Source: Salinicola salarius (lineage in GTDB: Bacteria; Pseudomonadota; Gammaproteobacteria; Pseudomonadales; Halomonadaceae). Taken from it: a DNA stretch of 64,000 bases. The translations under genes were made by a program, and so were the position numbers. The notes beneath the pieces were generated by a model. That model made no database searches, was not told the DNA's origin, and worked only from the letters and a program-made list of their open reading frames with translations. Location of the stretch: assembly GCF_003206135.1 (NCBI RefSeq), contig NZ_PZJT01000002.1, positions 234,483 to 298,482 of the forward strand, given 5' to 3'. This document shows, piece after piece, positions 10,144 to 18,805 of the stretch (the first letter of the stretch is position 1; every line of letters starts with the position of its first letter).

Positions 10144-11799
10144 TCAGCGCAGCTTGGTCAGCCGCAATTCGGCCAGTTGAGCGGGCGGCAGGAAGGAGTC
10201 CGAGCGCGCCTCTTCCCAGTAGTTCCGGAAGACGGTGTGCTCGCTGTTGCCTTCGAGCAGTTCGTCCGGTTTCAGGAAAGTGAACAGCTTGTCGTAGGAC
10301 TGGATCTCGTCGGCGGACACGCGCCGAATGATATGCTCAGGCCCCAGTTCCGCGGGATGTTGCAGGCCCGCGGCGGCGAGCATCTCGGCCAAGCCCTTGA
10401 GCGTGTTGTGGTGAAAGTTGTAGACCCGCTCGGATTTGTCGGCGACATCCAGGTGGCGGCTGCGCTTGGGATCCTGGGTCGCCACGCCGCTGGGGCACTT
10501 GTCGGAGTGGCAGTTGAGTGCCTGGATGCAGCCTAGCGAGAACATGAAGCCGCGTGCGGCGTTGCACCAATCGGCACCCAGCGCCAGGGTCCGGGCAATG
10601 TTGAATCCGGAAGTGATCTTGCCGGCGGCGCCGATCTTGATCTCTTCGCGCAATCCAGCGCCGACCAGGGTGTTGTGCACCAGCATCAGCGCTTCGGTCA
10701 GCGGCACGCCCAGACGGTTGATGAACTCCAGCGGTGCGGCTCCCGTTCCGCCTTCTCCACCGTCGACGACGATGAAGTCGGGGCGCTGGCCGGTTTCGCG
10801 CATGGCCTTGACCATGGCGAACCACTCCCAGGGATGGCCGATGGCCAGCTTGAAGCCGATGGGCTTGCCGCCGGACAGCTCGCGCAGGCGGCCGATGAAG
10901 GTCATCAGCTCCAGCGGCGTGGAGAAAGCGCTGTGGCCGGCAGGGGAGACCACGTCCTCGCCCATGGGCACCTCGCGCGCCTCGGCGATCTCGGCGGTGA
11001 CCTTGGCGGCGGGAAGGATGCCGCCGTGGCCCGGCTTGGCGCCCTGCGACAGCTTGATCTCTATCATCTTGACCTGTTCGTCGCGCGCGTTGGCGGCGAA
11101 ACGCTCTTCATTGAAGCTGCCGTCGTCGTGGCGACAACCGAAGTAGCCGGAGCCGATCTCCCAGACCAGATCTCCACCGTGAATCCGGTGATAGCGAGAA
11201 ATCGAGCCTTCGCCGGTGTCGTGATAGAACTTGCCTTTGCGAGCGCCGGCGTTGAGCGCTTCGATGGCATTGCCGGACAACGAGCCGAAACTCATGGCCG
11301 ACACATTGAACACGCTGGCGGAGTAAGGTTGGCTGCAGAGACTACCGCCGATCTGGACCCGGAAGTCGCTGTCGTCGATATGGGTCGGTCGCAGTGAATG
11401 GTTGATCCACTCGTGGCCGGGCGCATACATGTCGATCAAGGAACCGAAGGGCTTCTTGTCGCTCTCGTTCTTGGCCCGCTGGTAGACGACGGCGCGCTGC
11501 TCCCGGGAGAACGGACGCTCGTCGAGGTCGGACTGGATGAAGTATTGACGAATCTCCGGCCCGATCGACTCGAGGATATAGCGACAGTGCGCCAGAATGG
11601 GATAGTTGCGGCTGACGGTGCGGTGCTTTTGACGGATATCGTGAATCCCGAGCCAGGACAGGCCGCCGAAGATGACCACGCCCCACCACCAGTATGAGGA
11701 TGAGGCAAGCCCGACGAGGGAAACGGCCAGCAGGCAAAGGCTGGCGATGAAAACGGCATTACGTGACGGTAGACGAGAAAGGCCAGTAGCGTAGCTCAT
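10144..11799 (-). CDS. FMN-binding glutamate synthase-family protein, membrane anchored
   Basis: A 551-residue protein corresponding to the central synthase domain of the glutamate synthase large subunit. Two hydrophobic segments occupy roughly residues 14-52, suggesting a membrane anchor. The FMN/2-oxoglutarate barrel has GAKPGHGGILPAAKVT, and near residue 433 a C-x5-C-x4-C motif (CIQALNCHSDKCPSG) would bind the 3Fe-4S cluster. It lacks the glutaminase and GXGXG domains, so it cannot be a complete glutamate synthase. Proteins of this kind are common in proteobacteria and their physiological reaction is unsettled. It has no operon partner here. Confidence 0.85.
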   Translation of the reverse strand: MSYATGLSRLPSRNAVFIASLCLLAVSLVGLASSSYWWWGVVIFGGLSWLGIHDIRQKHRTVSRNYPILAHCRYILESIGPEIRQYFIQSDLDERPFSREQRAVVYQRAKNESDKKPFGSLIDMYAPGHEWINHSLRPTHIDDSDFRVQIGGSLCSQPYSASVFNVSAMSFGSLSGNAIEALNAGARKGKFYHDTGEGSISRYHRIHGGDLVWEIGSGYFGCRHDDGSFNEERFAANARDEQVKMIEIKLSQGAKPGHGGILPAAKVTAEIAEAREVPMGEDVVSPAGHSAFSTPLELMTFIGRLRELSGGKPIGFKLAIGHPWEWFAMVKAMRETGQRPDFIVVDGGEGGTGAAPLEFINRLGVPLTEALMLVHNTLVGAGLREEIKIGAAGKITSGFNIARTLALGADWCNAARGFMFSLGCIQALNCHSDKCPSGVATQDPKRSRHLDVADKSERVYNFHHNTLKGLAEMLAAAGLQHPAELGPEHIIRRVSADEIQSYDKLFTFLKPDELLEGNSEHTVFRNYWEEARSDSFLPPAQLAELRLTKLR

Positions 11800-11864
11800 G
11801 CAAACATCGGCTCCAGAAAGGTGAAATCGCGGCGGGCTGGGGCTGCCGCGACCGCCAAGGATAG

Positions 11865-11883
11865 CGCAACGCCTTGCGTTGCG
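11865..11883. other. Stem-loop upstream of the GltB-like gene
   Basis: CGCAACGC and GCGTTGCG form a perfect eight-base-pair stem with a CTT loop. It lies about 65 bases before the start of the GltB-like gene and could act as an operator or leader hairpin. No function can be assigned. Confidence 0.4.
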
Positions 11884-11899
11884 GCCAATGTCACGCGGG

Positions 11900-11932
11900 A
11901 CTACGTTGAGGCATCGTTACTACGTTGAGGCA
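11900..11932. repeat. Direct repeat of 14 bp with 19-bp period
   Basis: ACTACGTTGAGGCA occurs at 11900-11913 and again at 11919-11932. It lies in the divergent spacer between the GltB-like gene and the metallophosphoesterase, so it may be a tandem binding site or a small duplication. Confidence 0.85.
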
Positions 11933-11987
11933 GTTGCGTCCATGTCTCGCGCCGGGAGAACGGGAGTGGATGTCGAGTCGCCGCGTG

Positions 11988-12004
11988 CCGGCATGCCGGT
12001 TTTT
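11988..12004 (+). terminator. Short terminator-like hairpin before the metallophosphoesterase
   Basis: The palindrome CCGGCATGCCGG is followed directly by five T. The stem is short, and it lies only about 25 bases before the start of the next gene, so attenuation or chance are both possible. Confidence 0.3.
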
Positions 12005-12027
12005 CGCTCATTCAATGCAAGGAATGC

Positions 12028-13158
12028 TTGAACTTGCGACATCATCGATCGTTTTTACGTCTGCGACTGGTCCTGCTCGTGCTGCATGGCTATGTCGGCT
12101 GGCGCCTGCTGCCCGAACTTTCGCTGGGCATCTGGAGCAACGTCGTCGGGGCCGGTTACCTGCTGACCAGTGCGCTGCTGATGCCCTGGGTGATCCGGGT
12201 AACCTGGCTCAACGGTCGCTGGTTCGCCTGGCCGGTCGCCGTGATGACGGGGGTGTTCTCCTTTCTGCTGCTGTTCACGTTGGCCCGGGACATTCTGCTC
12301 GCGACATGGCACGTGGCGACTGCGCCGACGGCCTTGCTGGTCACCGGTAGCGCCTGGGGCGTGCTGATCGCATCGTCCGTGCTGTCGATCTATGCGGTGT
12401 GGCAGGCGAGAAGAGTGCCACGGGTCGTCGACGTGTCGGTGCCGCTGGTCGGGCTGCCGGCTGCGCTGGAGGGGCTGACGATCGTTCAGTTGAGCGACTT
12501 GCATATCGGCCCGACGATCAAGCGCCAGCACTTGCAGCGCATCGTCGAACGGGTCAATTCGCTGACCCCGGATCTGGTCGCGATAACCGGTGATCTGACC
12601 GATGGCCGCGTCGCGGAGCTGGAAGAAGACCTGGCGCCGTTGGCGAACTTGAGAGCTCGCCATGGCGCATTCTGCGTGACCGGCAATCACGAGTACTACA
12701 GCGAGGCCGAGGCGTGGGTCGCCGCCTTTGAACGTCTGGGCATGCGCGTGCTGATCAACGAGTGCGACCCTGTCGAGCATGACGGGGCGGTACTGGCCGT
12801 TGCCGGCATTACCGATCTGTCGGCGGGGTACTACGTCCCGGCGCATCGCAGCGACCCGGTGCTGGCTGCCCGTGACATACCGCCGGGAGCGACGCGCCTG
12901 CTGCTCGCGCATCAGCCCAATTCCGCGCCCGTGGCGGCAGAGGCCGGGTTCGACCTGCAGCTTTCCGGCCATACTCACGGCGGGCAGATATGGCCCTGGA
13001 GCCTACTGGCGCGTCGTGCCAACCGCTTTCTGGCCGGGCTGGGCAAGGAGGGGCGGATGTGGGTCTATACCAGCCGGGGTACCGGCTACTGGGGGCCGCC
13101 GATGCGTTTTGGCGCGCCCGCCGAGATCACGCGGATTTGGCTGCGCCGGGCAGACTGA
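12028..13158 (+). CDS. Membrane-anchored metallophosphoesterase (YkuE/YaeI-like)
   Basis: A 376-residue protein with about four hydrophobic segments in the first 125 residues, followed by a calcineurin-like phosphoesterase domain. The metal motifs are all visible: LSDLHIG, ITGDLTDG, VTGNHEYY, and LLAHQPN plus SGHTHGGQIWPW. Members bind two metals; YaeI/YkuE-type relatives act on phosphodiester or lipid A-type substrates at the membrane, but the substrate here is unknown. The predicted start is TTG 12028, four bases after AAGGA; an alternative start inside the first helix cannot be excluded. Confidence 0.85.
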   Translation: MNLRHHRSFLRLRLVLLVLHGYVGWRLLPELSLGIWSNVVGAGYLLTSALLMPWVIRVTWLNGRWFAWPVAVMTGVFSFLLLFTLARDILLATWHVATAPTALLVTGSAWGVLIASSVLSIYAVWQARRVPRVVDVSVPLVGLPAALEGLTIVQLSDLHIGPTIKRQHLQRIVERVNSLTPDLVAITGDLTDGRVAELEEDLAPLANLRARHGAFCVTGNHEYYSEAEAWVAAFERLGMRVLINECDPVEHDGAVLAVAGITDLSAGYYVPAHRSDPVLAARDIPPGATRLLLAHQPNSAPVAAEAGFDLQLSGHTHGGQIWPWSLLARRANRFLAGLGKEGRMWVYTSRGTGYWGPPMRFGAPAEITRIWLRRAD

Positions 13159-13159
13159 A

Positions 13160-13187
13160 GAGCCACGAGCCACGAGCCACGAGCCAC
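13160..13187. repeat. Tandem array, 7-bp unit, 4 perfect copies
   Basis: The unit GAGCCAC is repeated four times exactly, starting two bases after the metallophosphoesterase stop codon. It is the second heptamer array in this window and its unit sequence is unrelated to the first. Confidence 0.95.
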
Positions 13188-13206
13188 GGCGGCGTCGGGC
13201 CGCTGT

Positions 13207-13244
13207 AAAAAAGAACGCCAGCGATGATGTCGCTGACGTTTTCG
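13207..13244. terminator. Bidirectional terminator between metallophosphoesterase and mfd
   Basis: An 11-base stem with one mismatch (AACGCCAGCGA against TCGCTGACGTT) has six A on the left and four T on the right. It can serve the plus-strand phosphoesterase gene and the converging mfd gene. Confidence 0.75.
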
Positions 13245-13274
13245 TGGAATAGCCGCGGTCTAATTTTTCGCAGC

Positions 13275-16200
13275 TCAGGCCGCCTTGGCTTTGCGGTTGA
13301 GGATATCCAGCAGCGTGTCGATGCGCTGGAAGCGATCTTCTTCCTTTTCCATGTCGCCGTGGAAGCGCAGCGTGTCGGCGCCGTCGAGCTTGTACTCCGC
13401 CGGCTGGCGCTGGATCAGTTCGACCAGCGTCATCGGGTCGACCTGCGGGTCGGGGCCAAAGATCACCCGGCCGCGTTCGGCTCCGGCTTCCAGCTTGGCG
13501 ATACCGAGGCGCTCGGCACGCTGGCGCAGCCTCGTCTGGCGGAACAGTGTCTTGAGCGGCGCCGGTAGCAGGCCGAAGCGGTCGATCATCTCTACCTGCA
13601 GTTCCTTCAGCGCTCCCTCGTCGGCTGCGCTGCTGATGCGCTTGTACATGATCAGGCGCTGCTGAACGTCGGGCAGGTAGTCGTTGGGAATCAGCGCCGG
13701 CAGGTTGAGGCTGATTTCCGTGCCCTCATCGAGCGGGGCTTCGATATTGGGCGTCTTGCCGGCGCGAATCGCCTTGACCGCACGATCGAGCATCTGCATG
13801 TAGAGGCTGTAGCCGATGGTTTCCATCTGGCCGCTCTGCTCGTCGCCGAGCAGTTCGCCCGCGCCGCGGATTTCCATGTCGTGGCTGGCGAGCGTGAAGC
13901 CGGCGCCGAGATCGTCGCTTTGGCTGATTGCCTCGAGCCGCTTGATCGCATCCTTGGTCATCGCCTTGGGCGGCGGCGTCAGCAGGTAGGCATAGGCCTG
14001 ATGGTGGCTGCGTCCGACCCGGCCGCGCAGCTGATGCAGCTGGGCCAGGCCGAACTTGTCGGCGCGCTCGATGATGATGGTGTTGGCGCTGGGCACGTCG
14101 ATGCCGGTCTCGATGATGGTCGAGCAGACCAGCACGTTGAAGCGCTTATGGTAGAAGTCCGACATTACCCGTTCGAGGGCGCGCTCCGGCAACTGGCCGT
14201 GAGCCACGCCGACGCGGGCTTCCGGCACCAGCTCGCGGATCTTTTCGGCACTGGCTTCGATCGTCTTGACCTCGTTGTGAAGGAAGTAGACCTGGCCGCC
14301 GCGAAGCACCTCGCGCAGGATCGCCTCCTTGACCACCGGCTCGTTGCGCTGCTGCACGAACGTCTTGACCGAGAGGCGTCGTGCCGGGGGCGTGGCGATG
14401 ATCGACAGATCGCGAATGCCGTTCATGGCCATGTTGAGCGTGCGCGGAATGGGTGTCGCGGTCAGCGTGAGAATATCCACCTCGGCGCGCATTTGCTTGA
14501 GGCGCTCTTTCTGAGCGACGCCGAACCGATGCTCCTCGTCGATGATCATCAGGCCCAGGTTGGAGAATTTGACCGACTTGGAGAGCAGCTTGTGGGTGCC
14601 GATGACGATGTCGGCACGGCCTTCTTCGATGCGCTTCAGGGCATCGCCTTCCCCCTTGCCGCCAGTGAAGCGCGAGAGCATCTCGATCTGCACGGCAGTA
14701 TCGGCGAAGCGGTCGCGGAAGTTGTCATAGTGCTGCTGGGCCAGCAGCGTGGTAGGCACGAGTACCACTACCTGACGGCCGGAACTGACGGCCAGGAACG
14801 CGGCGCGCATGGCGACTTCGGTCTTGCCGAAACCGACATCGCCGCAGACGACGCGATCCATCGGCCGCGGCGCGGTCATGTCGGCGATCACCGCCTCGAT
14901 GGCGGCGTGCTGGTCAGGGGTTTCCTCGAACGGAAAGCTCGCCGCGAAGCGCAGATATTCCTCGCCGGGCATGTCGCTGACGAATCCTTCCCTGGCCTCG
15001 CGCCGCGCATAGATGTCGAGCAGCTCGGCAGCGGTGTCGCGGACTTTCTCGGCCGCCTTGCGCTTGGCCTTGTCCCAGGTGTCCGAGCCCAGCTTGTGCA
15101 AGGGGGCGAGTTCGTCGGTAGCGCCGGCGTAGCGCGAGATGAGCTGAAGATTGTCGACCGGCACGTAGAGCTTGGCGCCGCCGGCATACTCCAGCGCCAG
15201 GAATTCGGCTGCCTGACCGCCGGCGGTAAGCATCTCCAGGCCCAGGTAACGCCCCACGCCGTGATGCTGATGCACCACGGGCGCACCGGGGCGCAGCTCG
15301 GAAAGGTGGCGCACGGCCAGCTCGTTGTCGTCGGTTGCCTTGGCGCGGCGGCGCGTCTGGCGCACGACTTCGCCGTAGAGCTCGGTTTCGGTGATGACCG
15401 CGATAGCGGGATCGCCCAGCCAGAGACCTTCGTCCAGCGCCCCCTCGGCGATCGCGAGCGGCTGGTTGCCATCCAGGAAGTTCTGCCAGCCATCGATATG
15501 GGGGATATCCCGATGCAGCGGCGCGAGTGCCTCATCCAGCGCTTCGCGGCGCCCGCGGGACTCGGCGACGAACAGAATGCGCAGATCACGATGAGCATCG
15601 AGAAACGCCTCCAGCGTCGCCAGCGGGTGCTGGGCGCGGGCATTGATCGCGACTGCCGGCGGTGATTGGGTCGCGCTGGCGATGGCGTGGCGTGAGGCCG
15701 AGTCGGTCACGAATTCGAGACGGGGGTGCTGTTTGATCGCGGCGAAGACTTCGGCCGCGGGCACGAACGCCTTCGCCGGGGGCAGCAGCGGGCGAGTCGG
15801 GTCGACGCCGAGATTCTCGTAGCGACCTTCGATCGAGAGCCAGTGATGTTCGGCAGCTTCGAAAACGTCGGGCAGCAGCGCAATGCGCGTCTGTTCCGCC
15901 AGATGTTCGAACAGCGTGGCGGTCTCCTCGAAGAACAGCGGCAGGTACTGTTCGAGGCCGGGAGAGGGAATGCCCTTGATCGCATCCACATAGAGCGGGC
16001 ACTGCCGCGGATCGACGTCGAAGAGAGTTTCGAACCCTTCCCGGAAACAGGCGATCGCCGAGCGCGACAACGAGTACTCGTGCGCCGGCAACAGGTCGAT
16101 GCGCTCGATCTTGTCCTGCGTGCGCTGGGTATCCGGATCGAAGCGCCGCAGCGTGTCGATCTCGTCGTCGAACAGGTCGATGCGCAGCGGGGCGTCAGTG

Positions 16201-16724
16201 CCCATGGGGAACAGGTCGATCAGCGAGCCGCGCATGGCGTATTCGCCCGGCTCGTAGACGGTTTCCACCGCGCGATAGCCGGCCCGCGACAGGCGCTCGC
16301 GAAAACTTTCCCGATCGAGCCGATCACCGGTCGCCAGCGTCAGCACGCGCCCGGCCACGTAGTCGCGTGGCGGCAGTCGCTGCATCAGGGTATTGATCGA
16401 TGCCAGCACGATCCCCTGGGTGCCTTCCTGCAGTTCCCGCAGCGTCCTCAGCCGTGCCGAGACGATGTCCTGGTGTGGCGAGAAGCTGTCGTAGGGCAGC
16501 GTTTCCCAGTCGGGAAACGGCATTACCGGCACGTCGGCATAGAAGCGCAGCGTGCTCTCGAGGCGCTGCGCGCTTGCCGTGTCCGGCGTCACCACCAGCA
16601 GTGGTGCATCGTCGGCCAGGCGCGCCAGCGTCAGCGCGGTAGCGCTTCCCTGGGGCAGTTGGCAATAGGTAGTTTCGCGCGTGCCGGTCGGCAGAGGCGG
16701 GGCGAGCGGTGTGAAATGCGACAT
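13275..16724 (-). CDS. mfd: Transcription-repair coupling factor Mfd
   Basis: A 1149-residue SF2 translocase that removes stalled RNA polymerase at DNA damage and recruits UvrA. The N-terminal UvrB-like domain (PDWETLPYDSFSPHQDIVS) is followed by the RNA polymerase-interaction domain, then the motor with Walker A GDVGFGKTE near residue 625, the DEEH box in LMIIDEEHRFGV, and motif VI (HQLRGRVGRS), then the TRCF C-terminal domain. The length is normal. Upstream, AAAGG lies only three bases from the ATG at 16724. It is divergent from gap, as in Pseudomonas. Confidence 0.97.
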   Translation of the reverse strand: MSHFTPLAPPLPTGTRETTYCQLPQGSATALTLARLADDAPLLVVTPDTASAQRLESTLRFYADVPVMPFPDWETLPYDSFSPHQDIVSARLRTLRELQEGTQGIVLASINTLMQRLPPRDYVAGRVLTLATGDRLDRESFRERLSRAGYRAVETVYEPGEYAMRGSLIDLFPMGTDAPLRIDLFDDEIDTLRRFDPDTQRTQDKIERIDLLPAHEYSLSRSAIACFREGFETLFDVDPRQCPLYVDAIKGIPSPGLEQYLPLFFEETATLFEHLAEQTRIALLPDVFEAAEHHWLSIEGRYENLGVDPTRPLLPPAKAFVPAAEVFAAIKQHPRLEFVTDSASRHAIASATQSPPAVAINARAQHPLATLEAFLDAHRDLRILFVAESRGRREALDEALAPLHRDIPHIDGWQNFLDGNQPLAIAEGALDEGLWLGDPAIAVITETELYGEVVRQTRRRAKATDDNELAVRHLSELRPGAPVVHQHHGVGRYLGLEMLTAGGQAAEFLALEYAGGAKLYVPVDNLQLISRYAGATDELAPLHKLGSDTWDKAKRKAAEKVRDTAAELLDIYARREAREGFVSDMPGEEYLRFAASFPFEETPDQHAAIEAVIADMTAPRPMDRVVCGDVGFGKTEVAMRAAFLAVSSGRQVVVLVPTTLLAQQHYDNFRDRFADTAVQIEMLSRFTGGKGEGDALKRIEEGRADIVIGTHKLLSKSVKFSNLGLMIIDEEHRFGVAQKERLKQMRAEVDILTLTATPIPRTLNMAMNGIRDLSIIATPPARRLSVKTFVQQRNEPVVKEAILREVLRGGQVYFLHNEVKTIEASAEKIRELVPEARVGVAHGQLPERALERVMSDFYHKRFNVLVCSTIIETGIDVPSANTIIIERADKFGLAQLHQLRGRVGRSHHQAYAYLLTPPPKAMTKDAIKRLEAISQSDDLGAGFTLASHDMEIRGAGELLGDEQSGQMETIGYSLYMQMLDRAVKAIRAGKTPNIEAPLDEGTEISLNLPALIPNDYLPDVQQRLIMYKRISSAADEGALKELQVEMIDRFGLLPAPLKTLFRQTRLRQRAERLGIAKLEAGAERGRVIFGPDPQVDPMTLVELIQRQPAEYKLDGADTLRFHGDMEKEEDRFQRIDTLLDILNRKAKAA

Positions 16725-17048
16725 GAGCCTTTCGGAGAACGAATTTACGTGCAGGGATGATAGCAGGCTGTCGCAATGGCGGGGGTGTCGAGCCGCATTT
16801 CTTGCCTCGAGTGCCGTTGTCGAACGTCAGGCATCGGCGATGGCCCGTGTAGTGAAACTACAACATTTGCGACTACGCGGCGATTGCGGGGCGTTTCGTA
16901 GGATGCAGATAATACTCGGGTTTTTGGTCAGGCGGATGCTCTGAGGCAGTGTTGGCGACCACTGTGCGGACAGTGCCAGCGATCCGTTTGACCGACGCTG
17001 TCGATGCGCCAATTCGACCCCCCAATTCGATCAGAGAGAGGCCCGCTT
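16725..17048. other. mfd-gap divergent regulatory region
   Basis: A 324-base spacer without a credible gene. It contains the HexR-like palindrome at 16848-16862 and, further toward gap, a T-rich stretch (GGGTTTTTGG near 16919) and a direct repeat CCAATTCGA at about 17010 and 17023. No strong sigma70 hexamer pair was found by eye. Confidence 0.5.
16848..16862. promoter_or_regulatory. Candidate HexR operator upstream of gap
   Basis: TGTAGT-GAA-ACTACA is a perfect 15-base palindrome and matches the HexR-like pattern TGTART-NNN-AYTACA at every defined position. Read on the other strand it is TTGT-N9-ACA, close to the Pseudomonas HexR form. It lies 187 bases before the gap start. HexR is the KDPG-responsive repressor of central carbon genes, including gap and pyk. 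Confidence 0.65.
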
Positions 17049-18500
17049 GTGAGTCAGGAACAGCTCGATACCGTCTTCCAGGAGTGGCAGGACAACGAGG
17101 CTCGCGCGGAAGAGATGATTCCGCTTCTGGGTAAGCTCTATCGTCAGTACAACGTGATCCCTTCGCTGTTCGGGCGGTCGTTGATCAATCGTTCCGTGAC
17201 GCGGATTCTCAAGAACCATCGTTATGTTCGCAAGGTCGAGGGAACCGAGCTTTCGGTCGCCGACACGCTGCCGATGGTGCGAGCCATGACCGAACTGAAT
17301 CTGGGGCCGGCGCATATCGATATCGGCCGACTGGGCGTGGCGTTCAAGCACTCCGGCGAAAGCGATGTCGTGGCGTTTCTCGAGCGCGAGCTGGCCGACA
17401 TCGTGGGTGCTCACGACGGCAGCGGCATGGGCGGGGAGCCTCAGGATGTCGTGCTCTACGGCTTCGGTCGCATCGGGCGCATTCTGGCGCGCATCCTGAT
17501 CGAGAAGGCCGGTGGCGGTAACCTGCTTCGGCTGCGTGCCATCGTCGTTCGCGGCAGTGGTGACGATCTCGAGAAGCGGGCCAGCCTGCTGCGTCGCGAT
17601 TCCGTCCATGGGCCGTTCTCCGGATCGATCGACATCGATCACGAAAACCATGCGCTGATCGCCAACGGTCACTACATCCGCATGATCTATGCCGATTCGC
17701 CGGCCGAGATCGATTACACCGTCTACGGCATCGACAACGCCATCGTCGTCGACAACACCGGCAAATGGCGCGATCGCGAAGGGCTGGCTCAGCACCTGCA
17801 ATCCAAGGGGGTTGCCAAGGTGTTGCTGACGGCACCGGGCAAGGGCGATCTCAAGAATATCGTCCACGGTATCAATCATCAGACCATCGGCGAGGAAGAC
17901 CGTATCGTCTCTGCGGCTTCATGCACCACCAATGCCATCGTGCCGGTGCTCAAGGCCATCGACGACGAATACGGGATCGTCCATGGCCATGTCGAGACCG
18001 TCCACTCCTACACCAACGATCAGAACCTGATCGACAACTACCACAAGGGCGATCGCCGCGGACGCAGTGCGCCGCTCAACATGGTGTTGACGGAAACCGG
18101 CGCGGCCAAGGCGGTAGCCAAGGCGCTGCCGGCGCTTTCCGGCAAGTTGACCGGCAATGCGATCCGCGTGCCGACGCCCAATGTCTCGATGGCGATCCTC
18201 AACCTGTCGCTGGAGAAAGAGACAGACCGCACGGCGCTCAACGAGTATCTGCGCCAGATGGCGCTGCATTCACCGATGCACAAGCAGATCGACTATGTCG
18301 ATTCGCCGGAAGTGGTGTCGTCGGACTTCGTCGGCAACCGCCATGCAGGGATCCTGGATGCCAAGGCAACCATCGCCGACGGCAAGCAGGCGGTGCTCTA
18401 CGTCTGGTACGACAACGAGTTCGGCTATAGCTGTCAGGTGGTGAGAATCCTGCAGTACATGTCCCGCGTCTGTCACCGGTACCTGCCGACCACGCCCTGA
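17049..18500 (+). CDS. gap: Glyceraldehyde-3-phosphate dehydrogenase (long GapB/PA3001-like form)
   Basis: A 483-residue enzyme, longer than ordinary 330-residue GAPDH because of an N-terminal extension of about 130 residues. The NAD-binding start (VLYGFGRIGRILARIL) follows that extension, and the active-site cysteine is C292 in SAASCTTNAIVP. The C-terminal catalytic domain ends with the usual WYDNEFGYSCQVVR. GTG 17049 is preferred because AGAGG ends seven bases before it; an in-frame ATG at 17004 lacks a ribosome site. It oxidises glyceraldehyde-3-phosphate or works in the gluconeogenic direction. The neighbourhood mfd-gap-nqr matches Pseudomonas. Confidence 0.92.
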   Translation: MSQEQLDTVFQEWQDNEARAEEMIPLLGKLYRQYNVIPSLFGRSLINRSVTRILKNHRYVRKVEGTELSVADTLPMVRAMTELNLGPAHIDIGRLGVAFKHSGESDVVAFLERELADIVGAHDGSGMGGEPQDVVLYGFGRIGRILARILIEKAGGGNLLRLRAIVVRGSGDDLEKRASLLRRDSVHGPFSGSIDIDHENHALIANGHYIRMIYADSPAEIDYTVYGIDNAIVVDNTGKWRDREGLAQHLQSKGVAKVLLTAPGKGDLKNIVHGINHQTIGEEDRIVSAASCTTNAIVPVLKAIDDEYGIVHGHVETVHSYTNDQNLIDNYHKGDRRGRSAPLNMVLTETGAAKAVAKALPALSGKLTGNAIRVPTPNVSMAILNLSLEKETDRTALNEYLRQMALHSPMHKQIDYVDSPEVVSSDFVGNRHAGILDAKATIADGKQAVLYVWYDNEFGYSCQVVRILQYMSRVCHRYLPTTP

Positions 18501-18522
18501 TTCGTCCATTGAACTTTAGTCT

Positions 18523-18552
18523 AAAAAGTCTCGGCGCTGCCGAGACTTTTTC
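18523..18552 (+). terminator. Intrinsic terminator of gap
   Basis: AAAAAGTCTCGGC pairs perfectly with GCCGAGACTTTTT across a three-base loop. It stands 23 bases after the gap stop codon and separates gap from the nqr operon. Confidence 0.92.
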
Positions 18553-18805
18553 GTTGTCCGGCGGCCGGGTCGGCGTGCCGGCGAGTAGTCTTCGGGGGCC
18601 GGCATCATTATAATGGTGCGCGTTTTTCGGCGTGGTCCATCGAAGTCATGGGCCATGGAAGTCACCCTTTCTGATAAGAAAAGCATTCGGATTCCGTGAC
18701 GTCACCTTCCTGTTCTTCCTGAGCCTTGCTGCGGGAGTCGGACATGCCTGGCGTCCGTCGAACCTTTTTCCTTATCGACATCAGATTCGACAACTGGGCG
18801 AGACT
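18553..18805 (+). promoter_or_regulatory. nqr operon leader with candidate promoter
   Basis: A perfect TATAAT lies at 18609-18614, but no good -35 is found at the usual distance. A start there would give an untranslated leader of about 185 bases. The leader contains the palindrome GTGACGTCAC at 18696-18705 and CATGGGCCATGG near 18650. The frame is open in phase with nqrA but the added residues have no homology to NqrA. Confidence 0.4.

Noticed and set aside
13881..15665. A 594-codon plus-strand frame inside mfd, and similar ones inside pyk and nqrE-nqrF
   Set aside because: They lie wholly within genes with diagnostic motifs on the other strand and show shadow-like composition.
18632..18805. 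A 58-residue N-terminal extension of NqrA including a hydrophobic stretch
   Set aside because: NqrA homologues begin at MIEVKRGL. The extension has no homology and contains the probable operon leader; NqrA is a cytoplasmic subunit and needs no signal peptide.
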